In this document: positions 1 through 8,210 of the stretch, one piece after another
Position numbering within the stretch: position 1 is the first letter of the stretch
Layout: every line of letters begins with the position of its first letter
DNA from: Mycolicibacterium rutilum
GTDB lineage: Bacteria; Actinomycetota; Actinomycetes; Mycobacteriales; Mycobacteriaceae
Direction: 5' to 3'
Length of the DNA stretch: 64,000 nucleotides
Assembly (NCBI RefSeq): GCF_900108565.1
Contig: NZ_LT629971.1
Span: forward strand, 1,984,001-2,048,000
Made by a program: the position numbers and the translations under genes
Notes under the pieces: model-generated
The model's database searches: none
What the model was told of the DNA's origin: nothing
The model's input: only the letters and a program-made list of their open reading frames with translations

Positions 1-89
1 CGCTGATCTCCAACAACGCGGGCCCGACCGGGCGCATCGCGCTCGACAACCTGGCCGCGGTGCTGCGCTCCTGCGGGTGCAGCGCATGA
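1..89 (+). CDS. dacB: D-alanyl-D-alanine carboxypeptidase, C-terminal end (partial)
   Basis: Only the last 28 codons are inside the window, read from base 3. The segment begins LISNNAGPTGRIALDNL and ends in a Cys-rich tail before TGA at 87-89. The text resembles the end of PBP4-type (S13) carboxypeptidases. In M. tuberculosis such a gene (Rv3627c) sits directly before the metalloprotease and tilS homologues, as here, so the call rests mostly on context. These enzymes trim peptidoglycan stem peptides outside the membrane. The stop overlaps the next start by four bases (ATGA), suggesting translational coupling. Confidence 0.55.
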   Translation, partial: LISNNAGPTGRIALDNLAAVLRSCGCSA

Positions 90-1153
90 GCACGGGCAAG
101 TCCTCGCTGTCGGTGGGCCGCGCCGTGGACTGGAAGTTCGCGGCCACCGTCGGCGAGAAACTGGCGCGGCCCGGTCCGGCCGTCACCTCCTACACCCGCA
201 ACCAGGTCATCGAGCAATTGTCGGAGGCGGCGCGCTCCGCCGAACTGCCGGTGCGCGAAGTCACCGGGCTCAACGAAGGCGGCGAGATCCCCGAGGCGCG
301 AATCGTCGACCGCCCGCAGTGGATTCGGGCCGCCACGCAGTCCATGCGAGTGATGACCGGCGGGCACGACGACGGCGACTCCAAGGCCGGATCGATCAGC
401 GGACGCATCACCGGCGCGCAGACCGGCGCGGTGCTCGCGTTCGTGTCGTCGGGAATCCTCGGGCAGTACGACCCGTTCGGTCCGGACCACGGGGAACTGC
501 TGCTGGTGTATCCGAACGTGGTCGCCGTCGAACGCCAACTGCGGGTGCAGCCCTACGATTTCCGGCTCTGGGTGTGCCTGCACGAGGTCACGCACCGTGT
601 GCAGTTCCGGGCCAACCCGTGGCTGGCCGAGCACATGTCGCGCGCGCTCGGGGTGCTCACCGAGGAGAGCAGCGACGACGTCGCGCAGGTCGTGTCCCGG
701 CTGGCGGAGTTCGTACGCCGCCGCCGCGAACCATCGAACAACGGTGAGGCCGAACCGAATTCGGCCGGTATGGTCGGGCTGCTGCGGGCCGTGCAGTCCC
801 CGCCGCAACGCGAGGCACTCGACCAGTTGCTGGTGCTGGGCACGCTGCTCGAAGGCCACGCCGACCACGTGATGGACGCCGTCGGTCCCGCAGTGGTGCC
901 GTCGGTGGCCACCATCCGCAGGCGGTTCGACGAACGGCGTCAACGCAAGCAGCCGCCGCTGCAGCGGGTGGTGCGCGCGCTGCTGGGCTTCGACGCCAAG
1001 CTCAGCCAGTACACCCGCGGCAAGGCGTTCGTCGACGCCGTCGTCGGCAAGGTCGGCATGGCGCGCTTCAACGCGATCTGGACCGCACCCGAAACTCTGC
1101 CGCTGCCAACCGAAATCGATGAACCGCAACTATGGATCGACCGGGTGCTCTAG
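86..1153 (+). CDS. Zinc-dependent metalloprotease-like protein (DUF2342 family)
   Basis: The 355-residue protein has a zincin HExxH motif (HEVTH, residues about 166-170) in a helical region, as in the DUF2342 / 'F420 biosynthesis-associated' family that includes M. tuberculosis Rv3626c. The substrate is not known for the family. I chose ATG 86 because it overlaps the upstream stop as ATGA; a GTG at 77 is the alternative. No signal peptide is visible, so a cytoplasmic location is likely. The 3' end overlaps tilS by 22 bases. The family and motif are clear; the F420 link is only a name inherited from databases. Confidence 0.85.
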   Translation: MSTGKSSLSVGRAVDWKFAATVGEKLARPGPAVTSYTRNQVIEQLSEAARSAELPVREVTGLNEGGEIPEARIVDRPQWIRAATQSMRVMTGGHDDGDSKAGSISGRITGAQTGAVLAFVSSGILGQYDPFGPDHGELLLVYPNVVAVERQLRVQPYDFRLWVCLHEVTHRVQFRANPWLAEHMSRALGVLTEESSDDVAQVVSRLAEFVRRRREPSNNGEAEPNSAGMVGLLRAVQSPPQREALDQLLVLGTLLEGHADHVMDAVGPAVVPSVATIRRRFDERRQRKQPPLQRVVRALLGFDAKLSQYTRGKAFVDAVVGKVGMARFNAIWTAPETLPLPTEIDEPQLWIDRVL

Positions 1154-2115
1154 CAGCGGTGCGGACCGCGGTCGCGGCGTTCGCCGCCGGCCTCGGCGAC
1201 GAGCGCTGGTGCGTCGCACTGTCCGGCGGCGCCGACTCGCTTTCGCTGACCGCGGCGGCGGCCGCGCTCCGGCCGACCACGGCGTTGATCGTCGACCACC
1301 AGCTGCAACCGGACTCTGCGAGCGTCGCCGCGAGCGCGCGCGAACAGGCGCTGTCGTTGGGTTGCATTGACGCTCAGGTGATTCCGGTTCAGGTCGGCAC
1401 GACCGGCGGGCCGGAAGCCGCGGCCCGCACCGCCCGCTACCAGGCGCTGGACACCGCGCGAGCCGGCGCCCCCGTGCTGCTGGGCCACACCCTCGACGAC
1501 CAGGCGGAGACGGTGCTGCTCGGGCTCGGTCGCGGCTCGGGCCCGCGGTCGATCGCGGGCATGCGACCACACGACCCGCCGTGGTGCCGCCCCCTGCTCG
1601 GGGTGCGGCGGGCGGTGACGGTGGCGGCGTGCGCCGAACTCGAGGTGACGCCGTGGCAGGATCCGCACAACACCGACCGGCGGTTCACCAGGGTGCGGCT
1701 GCGCAACGAAGTGCTGCCGCTGCTCGAGGACGTGCTCGGTGGCGGGGTCGCCGAAGCGCTGGCCAGGACCGCCGCCGCGCTGCGCGCCGACACCGACACC
1801 CTCGACGACCTGGCCGGCCAGTCGCTGGCCGGGCTCCGGGTCGCCGGAGCGCTGACCGTCGCGGGCCTCGAAGCGATGCCGGAGGCGTTGCGGCGCAGGG
1901 TCATTCGCCGCTGGCTGCTCGACGGCGGCGCCGCCGGGCTGACCGACAAGCAGATCCGCGCCGTCGACGCGCTGGTGGTTTCATGGCGCGGGCAGGGCGG
2001 GGTGGCGGTCGGCTCGCCGCTGCGCGATCAGCGGCTGTTCGCCGGCCGGCGTGGCGGCATGCTGACCCTGCACACCGAGCCGGTCGGGAACATGAAAAAC
2101 TGTGCTCGTGCCTGA
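1132..2115 (+). CDS. tilS: tRNA(Ile)-lysidine synthetase
   Basis: TilS converts C34 of the CAU anticodon tRNA-Ile to lysidine with ATP and lysine, so that AUA is read as isoleucine. The 327-residue protein has the N-type ATP-pyrophosphatase P-loop SGGADS at residues 31-36 and a conserved [14 protein letters not shown] segment typical of the family. It is the short actinobacterial form. It overlaps the upstream gene by 22 bases and hpt by 14 bases, so the three are probably translated from one message. The order tilS-hpt is the same in M. tuberculosis (mesJ-hpt). Confidence 0.95.
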   Translation: MDRPGALAAVRTAVAAFAAGLGDERWCVALSGGADSLSLTAAAAALRPTTALIVDHQLQPDSASVAASAREQALSLGCIDAQVIPVQVGTTGGPEAAARTARYQALDTARAGAPVLLGHTLDDQAETVLLGLGRGSGPRSIAGMRPHDPPWCRPLLGVRRAVTVAACAELEVTPWQDPHNTDRRFTRVRLRNEVLPLLEDVLGGGVAEALARTAAALRADTDTLDDLAGQSLAGLRVAGALTVAGLEAMPEALRRRVIRRWLLDGGAAGLTDKQIRAVDALVVSWRGQGGVAVGSPLRDQRLFAGRRGGMLTLHTEPVGNMKNCARA

Positions 2116-2692
2116 GCAATCCGCCGAGCTCTACTCCGGCGACATCAAGTCGGTGCTGCTGTCCTCCGACGAGATCCAGGCGAAGATCGCCGAGCTCGGC
2201 GCCCGCATCGGCGACGAGTACCGCGACACCGTCGCCGCGGGCGGCCAGGATCTGCTGCTGGTGACCGTGCTCAAGGGTGCGGTGTTCTTCGTCACCGACC
2301 TGGCCCGCGCGATCCCGCTGCCCACGCAGCTGGAGTTCATGGCGGTCAGCTCCTACGGATCGTCGACGTCGTCGTCGGGGGTGGTGCGCATCCTCAAGGA
2401 CCTCGACCGCGACATCAACGGCCGCGACGTGCTGATCGTCGAGGACATCGTCGACTCGGGCCTGACCCTGTCGTGGCTGCTGCGCAACCTGGCGACCCGC
2501 CATCCCCGCTCGCTGCGGGTGTGCGCGCTGCTGCGCAAGCCCGACGCGGTACGCGCCGACGTCGACATCGCCCACGTCGGCTTCGACATCCCCAACGAGT
2601 TCGTCGTCGGCTACGGCCTCGACTACGCCGAGCGCTACCGCGACCTCGACTACATCGGCACGCTCGACCCGAAGGTCTACGAGAAGTCCTGA
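2102..2692 (+). CDS. hpt: Hypoxanthine-guanine phosphoribosyltransferase
   Basis: This 196-residue purine salvage enzyme transfers ribose-5-phosphate from PRPP to hypoxanthine or guanine. The PRPP-binding motif [13 protein letters not shown] and the flexible-loop region with [11 protein letters not shown] are intact, and the length is usual for the family. The start is taken at GTG 2102, inside the 3' end of tilS; GTG 2108 is also possible, and neither has a strong ribosome site. Translation is probably coupled to tilS. Confidence 0.95.
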   Translation: MLVPEQSAELYSGDIKSVLLSSDEIQAKIAELGARIGDEYRDTVAAGGQDLLLVTVLKGAVFFVTDLARAIPLPTQLEFMAVSSYGSSTSSSGVVRILKDLDRDINGRDVLIVEDIVDSGLTLSWLLRNLATRHPRSLRVCALLRKPDAVRADVDIAHVGFDIPNEFVVGYGLDYAERYRDLDYIGTLDPKVYEKS

Positions 2693-2723
2693 CCCGCCGC
2701 GGGGAACACCCGTCTGGCGCAAG

Positions 2724-4952
2724 ATGAAGGGCATGAGCGAAACAGCCCTTCGCATATGTCCCCTGTGTGAGGCCACCTGCGGTCTGACGCTGAGCATCGA
2801 CGACGGCCGGGTGACCGGCGCGCGCGGGGACAAGGACGACGTGTTCAGCCACGGCTTCATCTGCCCGAAGGGCGCCAGCTTCGCCGAACTCGACAACGAC
2901 CCCGACCGGTTGACCGCACCGCTGGTGCGCCGCGACGGGGTGCTGACCGAGGCCAGTTGGGAGGAGGCGTTCGCGGCGGCCGAGGAGGGGCTGAGCCGCG
3001 TGATCGCCGAACACGGCGGCGCGTCGGTAGGGGTCTACCTGGGCAACCCGAACGCCCACACCGTCGCGGGCGGGCTGTACACGCCGGTGGTGGTGAAGGC
3101 GCTGGGCACCCGCCAGGTGTACTCGGCCAGCACACTCGACCAGATGCCCAAGCACGTGTCGCTGGGTCTGATGTTCGGCAGCCCGGTCGCGTTCACCGTG
3201 CCCGACCTCGACCGCACCGACTACCTCGTCGTCATCGGCGCCAACCCGATGGTCTCCAACGGCAGCCTGGCCACGGCCGCCGACTTCCCGGGCAAGCTGC
3301 GCGCGCTGCGCAAGCGCGGCGGCCGCCTCGTCGTGATCGACCCGGCCCGGACCCGCACCGCCGAACTGGCCGATTGGCACCTCGCGCCGCGGCCCGGCAC
3401 CGACGCGGCGCTGCTGCTGGCCGTCGTGCACGTGCTGTTCGACGAGGGGCTCGTCGACCTCAAACACCTCGACGGCCACGTCAACGGCGTCGACGAGGTC
3501 GCGGCACTCGCAGCGGACTTCACCCCCGAGGCGGCGGCCGAGCACTGCGGGCTGGACTCCGAGGACATCCGCACGCTGGCCCGCGAGATCGCCGGGGCGC
3601 CGTCGGCGGCCGTCTACGGCCGGATCGGCACGTCCACGGTCGAATTCGGCACGCTGGGCAGCTGGCTGGTCGACGTGGTGAACGTCCTCACCGGCAACCT
3701 CGACCGGCCGGGCGGCGCGATGTTCCCGCTCTCGCCGATCGCCCCGGCGCCGCGGCCACCGAAGCCCGGCCGCGGATTCGCGATCGGACGCTGGCACAGC
3801 CGGGTGTCGGGTTATCCCGAAGCGCTGTCGGAGTTTCCGGCCGCGGCGCTCGCCGAGGAACTCGACACGCCCGGCGACGGGCAGATCAAGGCGGTCGTCA
3901 CGATCGCGGGCAATCCCGTGCTGTCGGCGCCCGACGGGGACCGTCTGGCTCACGCGCTCGCCGGCGTCGAGTTCATGCTCAGCGTCGACCCGTACCTCAA
4001 CGAGACCACTCGCCACGCCGACGTCATCCTGCCGCCGCCTCCGCCGTCGCGCAGCGCGCATTTCGACCTCGCGCTCAACGCGCTCGCGGTGCGCAACAAC
4101 GCCCGCTACTCGCCGCCCGCGCTGCCGCTGACCGGCAGGCCGGACGAGGCCGAGATCCTGTCCCGCATCGCGCTGATCTTTTACGGCGTTGGCGCGCAAG
4201 GGGATCCGGCGCTGGTCGACGAGCAGGTGATCGCGGGGACGTTGGCCAAGGAGGTCGCGGACCCGGATTCGCCGGTCGCGGGCCGGCCGGTCGACGAGCT
4301 CGTCGCGATGCTGCCCGCCGGCCCCGGCTACGAACGCCGCCTGGACATGATGCTGCGGCTGGGCGCCTACGGCGACGCGTTCGGCGCGAAACCCGACGGG
4401 CTCACGCTGGCCAGGCTCAAGGCCGCGCCGCACGGCGTCGACCTCGGGCCGCTGCAGCCGCGGCTGGCGCAGGTGCTGCGAACCCCAACGGGCCGAATCG
4501 AACTCGCGCCGCACCAGTTGCTCGCCGACGCCGCCAGGCTGCGCGACGCGCTCGGCGCGCGCACCGACGGGTTCCTGCTGATCGGCAGGCGCCATCTGCG
4601 GTCCAACAACAGCTGGATGCACAACGTGCCCGCGCTGGCGGGCGGCTCGAACCGGTGCACGCTGCGGATCCATCCCGACGACGCGGCCGATCTCGGGCTG
4701 ACCGACACCGCCGTCGTCAAGGGGCCCGGCGGCGAACTGCTGGCGCCGATCGAACTGACGCCCGGGATGCGCCGCGGCGTGGTGTCACTGCCGCACGGCT
4801 GGGGGCACGACCGCGACGGCACCGGCCAACGGGTGGCGGCGGGCCAGCCGGGCGTGAATGTCAACCAGCTCAACGACGGCGGTTCGCTCGACCCGTTGTC
4901 GGGCACGGCGGTGCTCAACGGGATCCCGGTCGAGATCGCACCAGCGGGTTAG
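2724..4952 (+). CDS. Molybdopterin-dependent oxidoreductase, DMSO reductase superfamily
   Basis: The 742-residue protein has an N-terminal [4Fe-4S] binding pattern C12-x2-C15-x3-C19-x27-C47. Long molybdopterin domains follow, with a C-terminal molydopterin dinucleotide-binding region (around LLIGRRHLRSNNSWMHN). It belongs to the formate dehydrogenase / nitrate reductase / DMSO reductase superfamily. No Tat signal precedes the cluster, so it is probably cytoplasmic. No electron-transfer partner or cofactor gene is adjacent, and the substrate cannot be told. ATG 2733 is an alternative start. It is not part of the M. tuberculosis block here, so it is an accessory gene. Confidence 0.88.
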   Translation: MKGMSETALRICPLCEATCGLTLSIDDGRVTGARGDKDDVFSHGFICPKGASFAELDNDPDRLTAPLVRRDGVLTEASWEEAFAAAEEGLSRVIAEHGGASVGVYLGNPNAHTVAGGLYTPVVVKALGTRQVYSASTLDQMPKHVSLGLMFGSPVAFTVPDLDRTDYLVVIGANPMVSNGSLATAADFPGKLRALRKRGGRLVVIDPARTRTAELADWHLAPRPGTDAALLLAVVHVLFDEGLVDLKHLDGHVNGVDEVAALAADFTPEAAAEHCGLDSEDIRTLAREIAGAPSAAVYGRIGTSTVEFGTLGSWLVDVVNVLTGNLDRPGGAMFPLSPIAPAPRPPKPGRGFAIGRWHSRVSGYPEALSEFPAAALAEELDTPGDGQIKAVVTIAGNPVLSAPDGDRLAHALAGVEFMLSVDPYLNETTRHADVILPPPPPSRSAHFDLALNALAVRNNARYSPPALPLTGRPDEAEILSRIALIFYGVGAQGDPALVDEQVIAGTLAKEVADPDSPVAGRPVDELVAMLPAGPGYERRLDMMLRLGAYGDAFGAKPDGLTLARLKAAPHGVDLGPLQPRLAQVLRTPTGRIELAPHQLLADAARLRDALGARTDGFLLIGRRHLRSNNSWMHNVPALAGGSNRCTLRIHPDDAADLGLTDTAVVKGPGGELLAPIELTPGMRRGVVSLPHGWGHDRDGTGQRVAAGQPGVNVNQLNDGGSLDPLSGTAVLNGIPVEIAPAG

Positions 4953-4972
4953 ATTCCTGCACCCGCCGACAG

Positions 4973-5722
4973 CTACGTCAGCTCGTAGACCACCGTCACG
5001 TTGAACCCGACGGTCTGCTGACCGGGTTCGATCGGCACGGCCGCCATCTCGGCCGCTCCGCCGCGGGTGCTCGGATACGGGGTGGGCGGTGACGACGACG
5101 GCACCTCCGAGATCGAGATGACCTTGCCGAGGTCGAGTTCGGCCAGCAGCGCGTACTGCTCGGCGCGGCTCTTCGCGTCGTTGAACGCTCGCGCGCGGGC
5201 CTCGCGGACGAGCTGCGAGTCGTCCTCGATCCCGAGGGTGACGTTGTTGATCCGGGTGGCGTTGCCGCCGGTGCTGGCGATGATCCCGAAGACCCGCGCC
5301 GCGTTGTTCAGCTCGCGGACCTTGATGTCGACGGTGTTGGACGCGCGGTAGCCGGCGATGTTCGTGCCGTCGGAGCCGGCGTACTGCGGTTGCACGCTGA
5401 CCTGAGAGGTGTTGATGTCCTTGCGATCCACGCCCGCGTCGTCGACCAGGCCGTCGATCACGGCGCGCTGCAACTGGCTGGTCTGATTGAGCGCCGCGGC
5501 CGCGTCGGGCCCGGTCACCTCCATCGCCGCGGTGATGGTCAGCGTGTCCGGGGTGCCCTGCACCTCGCCGTTGCCGACCACGGTGACCTGACGGGTCTCG
5601 GAGTCGCTGTCGGAGACGATCGGGTTGGACGTCGCGTCGCAACCCGACAGGACAGCGATCAGGCCCAGCGCCGCGGCGGCGAGGACTCGGGTGGGCGTCT
5701 TCGCCCGCGCTGCGATAGGCAT
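4973..5722 (-). CDS. lpqG: SIMPL-domain (DUF541) lipoprotein LpqG
   Basis: The 249-residue precursor has a basic N-terminus, a hydrophobic stretch and a lipobox ending LSGC (Cys28), so it should be a lipid-anchored envelope protein. The rest is a SIMPL/DUF541 domain. The family includes M. tuberculosis LpqG, which lies next to hpt; the molecular role is unknown. ATG 5722 is chosen because a TAGGGT -10 box sits seven bases upstream, giving a leaderless mRNA. The GTG at 5731 would overlap that box. It is convergent with the molybdopterin gene, 20 bases away. Confidence 0.9.
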   Translation of the reverse strand: MPIAARAKTPTRVLAAAALGLIAVLSGCDATSNPIVSDSDSETRQVTVVGNGEVQGTPDTLTITAAMEVTGPDAAAALNQTSQLQRAVIDGLVDDAGVDRKDINTSQVSVQPQYAGSDGTNIAGYRASNTVDIKVRELNNAARVFGIIASTGGNATRINNVTLGIEDDSQLVREARARAFNDAKSRAEQYALLAELDLGKVISISEVPSSSPPTPYPSTRGGAAEMAAVPIEPGQQTVGFNVTVVYELT

Positions 5723-5729
5723 GGCAGGC

Positions 5730-5735
5730 ACCCTA
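5730..5735 (-). promoter_or_regulatory. Predicted -10 box of leaderless lpqG
   Basis: On the minus strand TAGGGT matches TAnnnT and ends seven bases before ATG 5722. This spacing places the transcription start at or next to the start codon. Confidence 0.5.
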
Positions 5736-5915
5736 CCGTCACCGCGAGCATGGGCGGCCGAAGATCAGGTGTGGTGCTGATGCGAGCATGCCGTCGGCAC
5801 CGACGCCGGTCCTTGATACGTAGCGACCCCATTTCCTTCGTCGTTAGTTACCGTTTCACGGCAACATCTGAAGTGAGCTCCACATCAGGACCTACGTGCA
5901 CGCGGAGCGAGTGAG

Positions 5916-6368
5916 ATGAGCGACACCCCCGCAACCGGCGGTCGCGCCGGAACCGACGAGGGCCTGCTGGGTATCGGCGCAGCGGCCCGCCGCTTCGGCC
6001 TGGCAGAGTCGGCCCTGCGGTACTGGGAGCGCTGTGGACTGCTCCGTCCTGCCGTCCGCAAGTCGCGATGGCGGCTGTACGGAGCCGATGAGCTGCACCG
6101 CATCGGACTGATCCAACTCTGGCGGGAAACGGGGCTGATGAGCCTCGACGAGATCGCCAAGATCCTTGACCATCAGCATGATTGGCGCCACGCCGTCGCG
6201 AGTCGCATCGATGCGATCGAGGAACAGCAACGCCGGTTGGCCGCCGCGAAATCCCACCTGGAGCACCTGCTCACCTGCCCCGACGACGATCCCGCCGCAC
6301 ACTGTCCGGTGCTGCGTGACATGACCGCCGGTCGATCGGCCGACGTCACGCGTCGCGAAACTGCGTGA
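5916..6368 (+). CDS. MerR-family transcriptional regulator
   Basis: The 150-residue protein has an N-terminal MerR winged helix-turn-helix (GIGAAARRFGLAESALRYWE), a dimerisation helix and a C-terminal Cys pair in CPDDDPAAHCP. MerR proteins twist promoters with a long spacer and usually activate the neighbouring genes. A matching dyad and promoter lie just downstream, before two ABC transporter genes, so these are its probable targets. The inducer is unknown; the Cys pair could bind a metal, but many mycobacterial members carry this tail and no ligand is proven. It stands alone after a 184-base region in which I see no other clear signal. Confidence 0.9.
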   Translation: MSDTPATGGRAGTDEGLLGIGAAARRFGLAESALRYWERCGLLRPAVRKSRWRLYGADELHRIGLIQLWRETGLMSLDEIAKILDHQHDWRHAVASRIDAIEEQQRRLAAAKSHLEHLLTCPDDDPAAHCPVLRDMTAGRSADVTRRETA

Positions 6369-6391
6369 CCGGTGGCAGTTTTCACTACCCC

Positions 6392-6422
6392 TTGACTTGA
6401 AGTCGGCTTCAATATCCACGAT
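6392..6422 (+). promoter_or_regulatory. MerR-type operator and promoter for the ABC transporter pair
   Basis: TTGACT (6392-6397) is a good -35 box and CACGAT (6417-6422) a weak -10 box, separated by 19 bases, the long spacing typical of MerR-activated promoters. Between them is a perfect dyad TTGAAG-TCGG-CTTCAA (6397-6412). It lies 24 bases after the merR stop, and the next gene starts at 6465. Confidence 0.75.
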
Positions 6423-6464
6423 TGCTCTGACGCGGTGCCACTGGTCCGCAGAAGGAGCGAAAAC

Positions 6465-8210
6465 ATGACCACCCTCGCACTGGCGCGTACCGGCGCCTTG
6501 GCGCGGCTATTGGCGCCGGTTCGGGCCCATCTGCTGACCTGCGCGACGCTGTCAGCACTCAGCGCGGCAGCCGGGATCGTGCCCTACATCGCCATCGCCG
6601 AGATCGCACGCCTCATGCTCGACGCCCCGCACGGGCTGTCTGGCTCGGTGTGGACGTGGGTCGGAGTCGGCGCTGCCAGCGCCGGCATGCGCCTGCTGCT
6701 GTTCGTCCAATCGTCTCGTGTGGGCCATTACGCGGATGCCAAGATCCTGCACCAACTGCGCGTGCGGATCGTGCGCCATCTCGGTGTACTGCCGTTGGGC
6801 TGGTTCCGCGTCTCGGGTTCGGGCCGGGTAAAGCGTGCGATGACGGGTGACCTCGAAGAGATGCACGAAGTCATCGCACATGCGCTGGGGCAGCTGACGG
6901 GCGCGGTGGCGGTGATCGCGGTCGCCACAGGTTATCTGGTGTTCGTCGACGCGTCGATGGCGCTGATCGCGTTGGGCGTGCTGGGCGTGATGGGGGTGTT
7001 CTACCGCATCGCCATGCGGTCTATGACGACCCACATGAATCGGCTGATCGCCGCCGAGACGCGCATCAGCGCCGCGAGCATCGAGTACGCCGACGGGATC
7101 CAGGTGGTCAAGACCTTCGGCACCGGCGGCCGAATCCTCGCCCGCTTCGACGCGGCGGTGCGCGACTACGCCGAGGCGTTCGCCGCATGGGTTGCCGAGG
7201 TGCGCTACAGCTCAGCGGCGTCTCGGCTCTTCGGTTCGGAGACAGCGGTTCTCGCCGTCGTGACCGCCGCCGGACTGGTCTTCGTCGCACACCGGTCGCT
7301 CAGCGTCGCCGATCTCGTCGCGTTCCTGGTCGTCGCGGTGGGGCTGCCGAATTCCATCCTGCCGGCCATCACCGCATCACAGGGGGTGCGCAAGGGCAGG
7401 ATGGGTGCTGTCAACATCGAGCGGCTGTTGTCACTGCCGCCGCTGCCAGAGCCGCAGATCCCGATAGAACCTGAGGGGTACGGCGTCGAATTCGACCGGG
7501 TGACCTTCTCGTACAACGGGGTGACCAACGCGGTAGAGGACATCAGCGCGGTCTGCGCGCCGGGACGGGTGACCGCCATCGTCGGTCCGTCGGGAGCAGG
7601 CAAGACGACGCTGGCCAGCTTGTTGCCGCGCTTCTACGACGTGACGGACGGGGCGATCCGCATCGGCGGTGTCGACGTGCGCTCGATCCCGTCTGCCACA
7701 CTCCTGGCGTCGATGGGGCTGGTCTTCCAGGACGTGGCGTTGGTCCGGGACAGCGTGGCGGAGAACATCCGCATCGGCCGCCCCGACGCCGGTGATGCCC
7801 AGGTCCACCGCGCCGCGGTCGCCGCGCACGTCGACGAGGTGATCGCGCGTCTGCCCGACGGATACGACACGCTGCTCGACGCCGGCGGTGGCAGCCTGTC
7901 CGGCGGTGAGCGGCAGCGGTTGACGATCGCGCGCGCGATCCTTTCCGACGCGCCGATCGTCGTCCTCGACGAGGCGACGGCCGCGCTCGATCCCGAAAAT
8001 GAGGCGGCGGTGCAGGACGCGCTGGCGACCCTGGCGGCCGACAAGACGGTGATCGTGATCGCCCATCGGTTGCACACGATCGCCGCGGCCGACCAGATCC
8101 TCGTACTCGACAACGGCAGGCTGGTCGAGCGGGGCCGTCATGACGACCTGTTGAGGCGCAACGGGCTCTATGCCCGGATGTGGGCCGCGCAGCAGGGAGT
8201 CATCGCGTGA
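6465..8210 (+). CDS. ABC transporter, fused permease/ATPase half-transporter A
   Basis: The 581-residue protein has an N-terminal six-helix membrane domain and a C-terminal ATPase with Walker A GPSGAGKTT, signature LSGGERQR, Walker B VVLDEAT and the H-loop AHR. It carries LPLGWF after the second membrane helix, as does its partner; this resembles the IrtAB/YbtPQ siderophore-transport branch of exporter-fold ABC proteins. It has no siderophore-interaction domain as IrtA has. ATG 6465 is chosen because GAAGGAG (6451-6457) precedes it; an upstream GTG at 6435 lacks one. It overlaps the next gene by four bases and probably forms a heterodimer with it. The substrate is unknown. Confidence 0.9.
   Translation: MTTLALARTGALARLLAPVRAHLLTCATLSALSAAAGIVPYIAIAEIARLMLDAPHGLSGSVWTWVGVGAASAGMRLLLFVQSSRVGHYADAKILHQLRVRIVRHLGVLPLGWFRVSGSGRVKRAMTGDLEEMHEVIAHALGQLTGAVAVIAVATGYLVFVDASMALIALGVLGVMGVFYRIAMRSMTTHMNRLIAAETRISAASIEYADGIQVVKTFGTGGRILARFDAAVRDYAEAFAAWVAEVRYSSAASRLFGSETAVLAVVTAAGLVFVAHRSLSVADLVAFLVVAVGLPNSILPAITASQGVRKGRMGAVNIERLLSLPPLPEPQIPIEPEGYGVEFDRVTFSYNGVTNAVEDISAVCAPGRVTAIVGPSGAGKTTLASLLPRFYDVTDGAIRIGGVDVRSIPSATLLASMGLVFQDVALVRDSVAENIRIGRPDAGDAQVHRAAVAAHVDEVIARLPDGYDTLLDAGGGSLSGGERQRLTIARAILSDAPIVVLDEATAALDPENEAAVQDALATLAADKTVIVIAHRLHTIAAADQILVLDNGRLVERGRHDDLLRRNGLYARMWAAQQGVIA

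Noticed and set aside
2415..4673. Very long open frame on the minus strand opposite the molybdopterin gene
   Set aside because: High-GC DNA gives long open frames opposite real genes; the protein is Arg/Gly/Val-rich with no motif, while the plus strand encodes a full known family.
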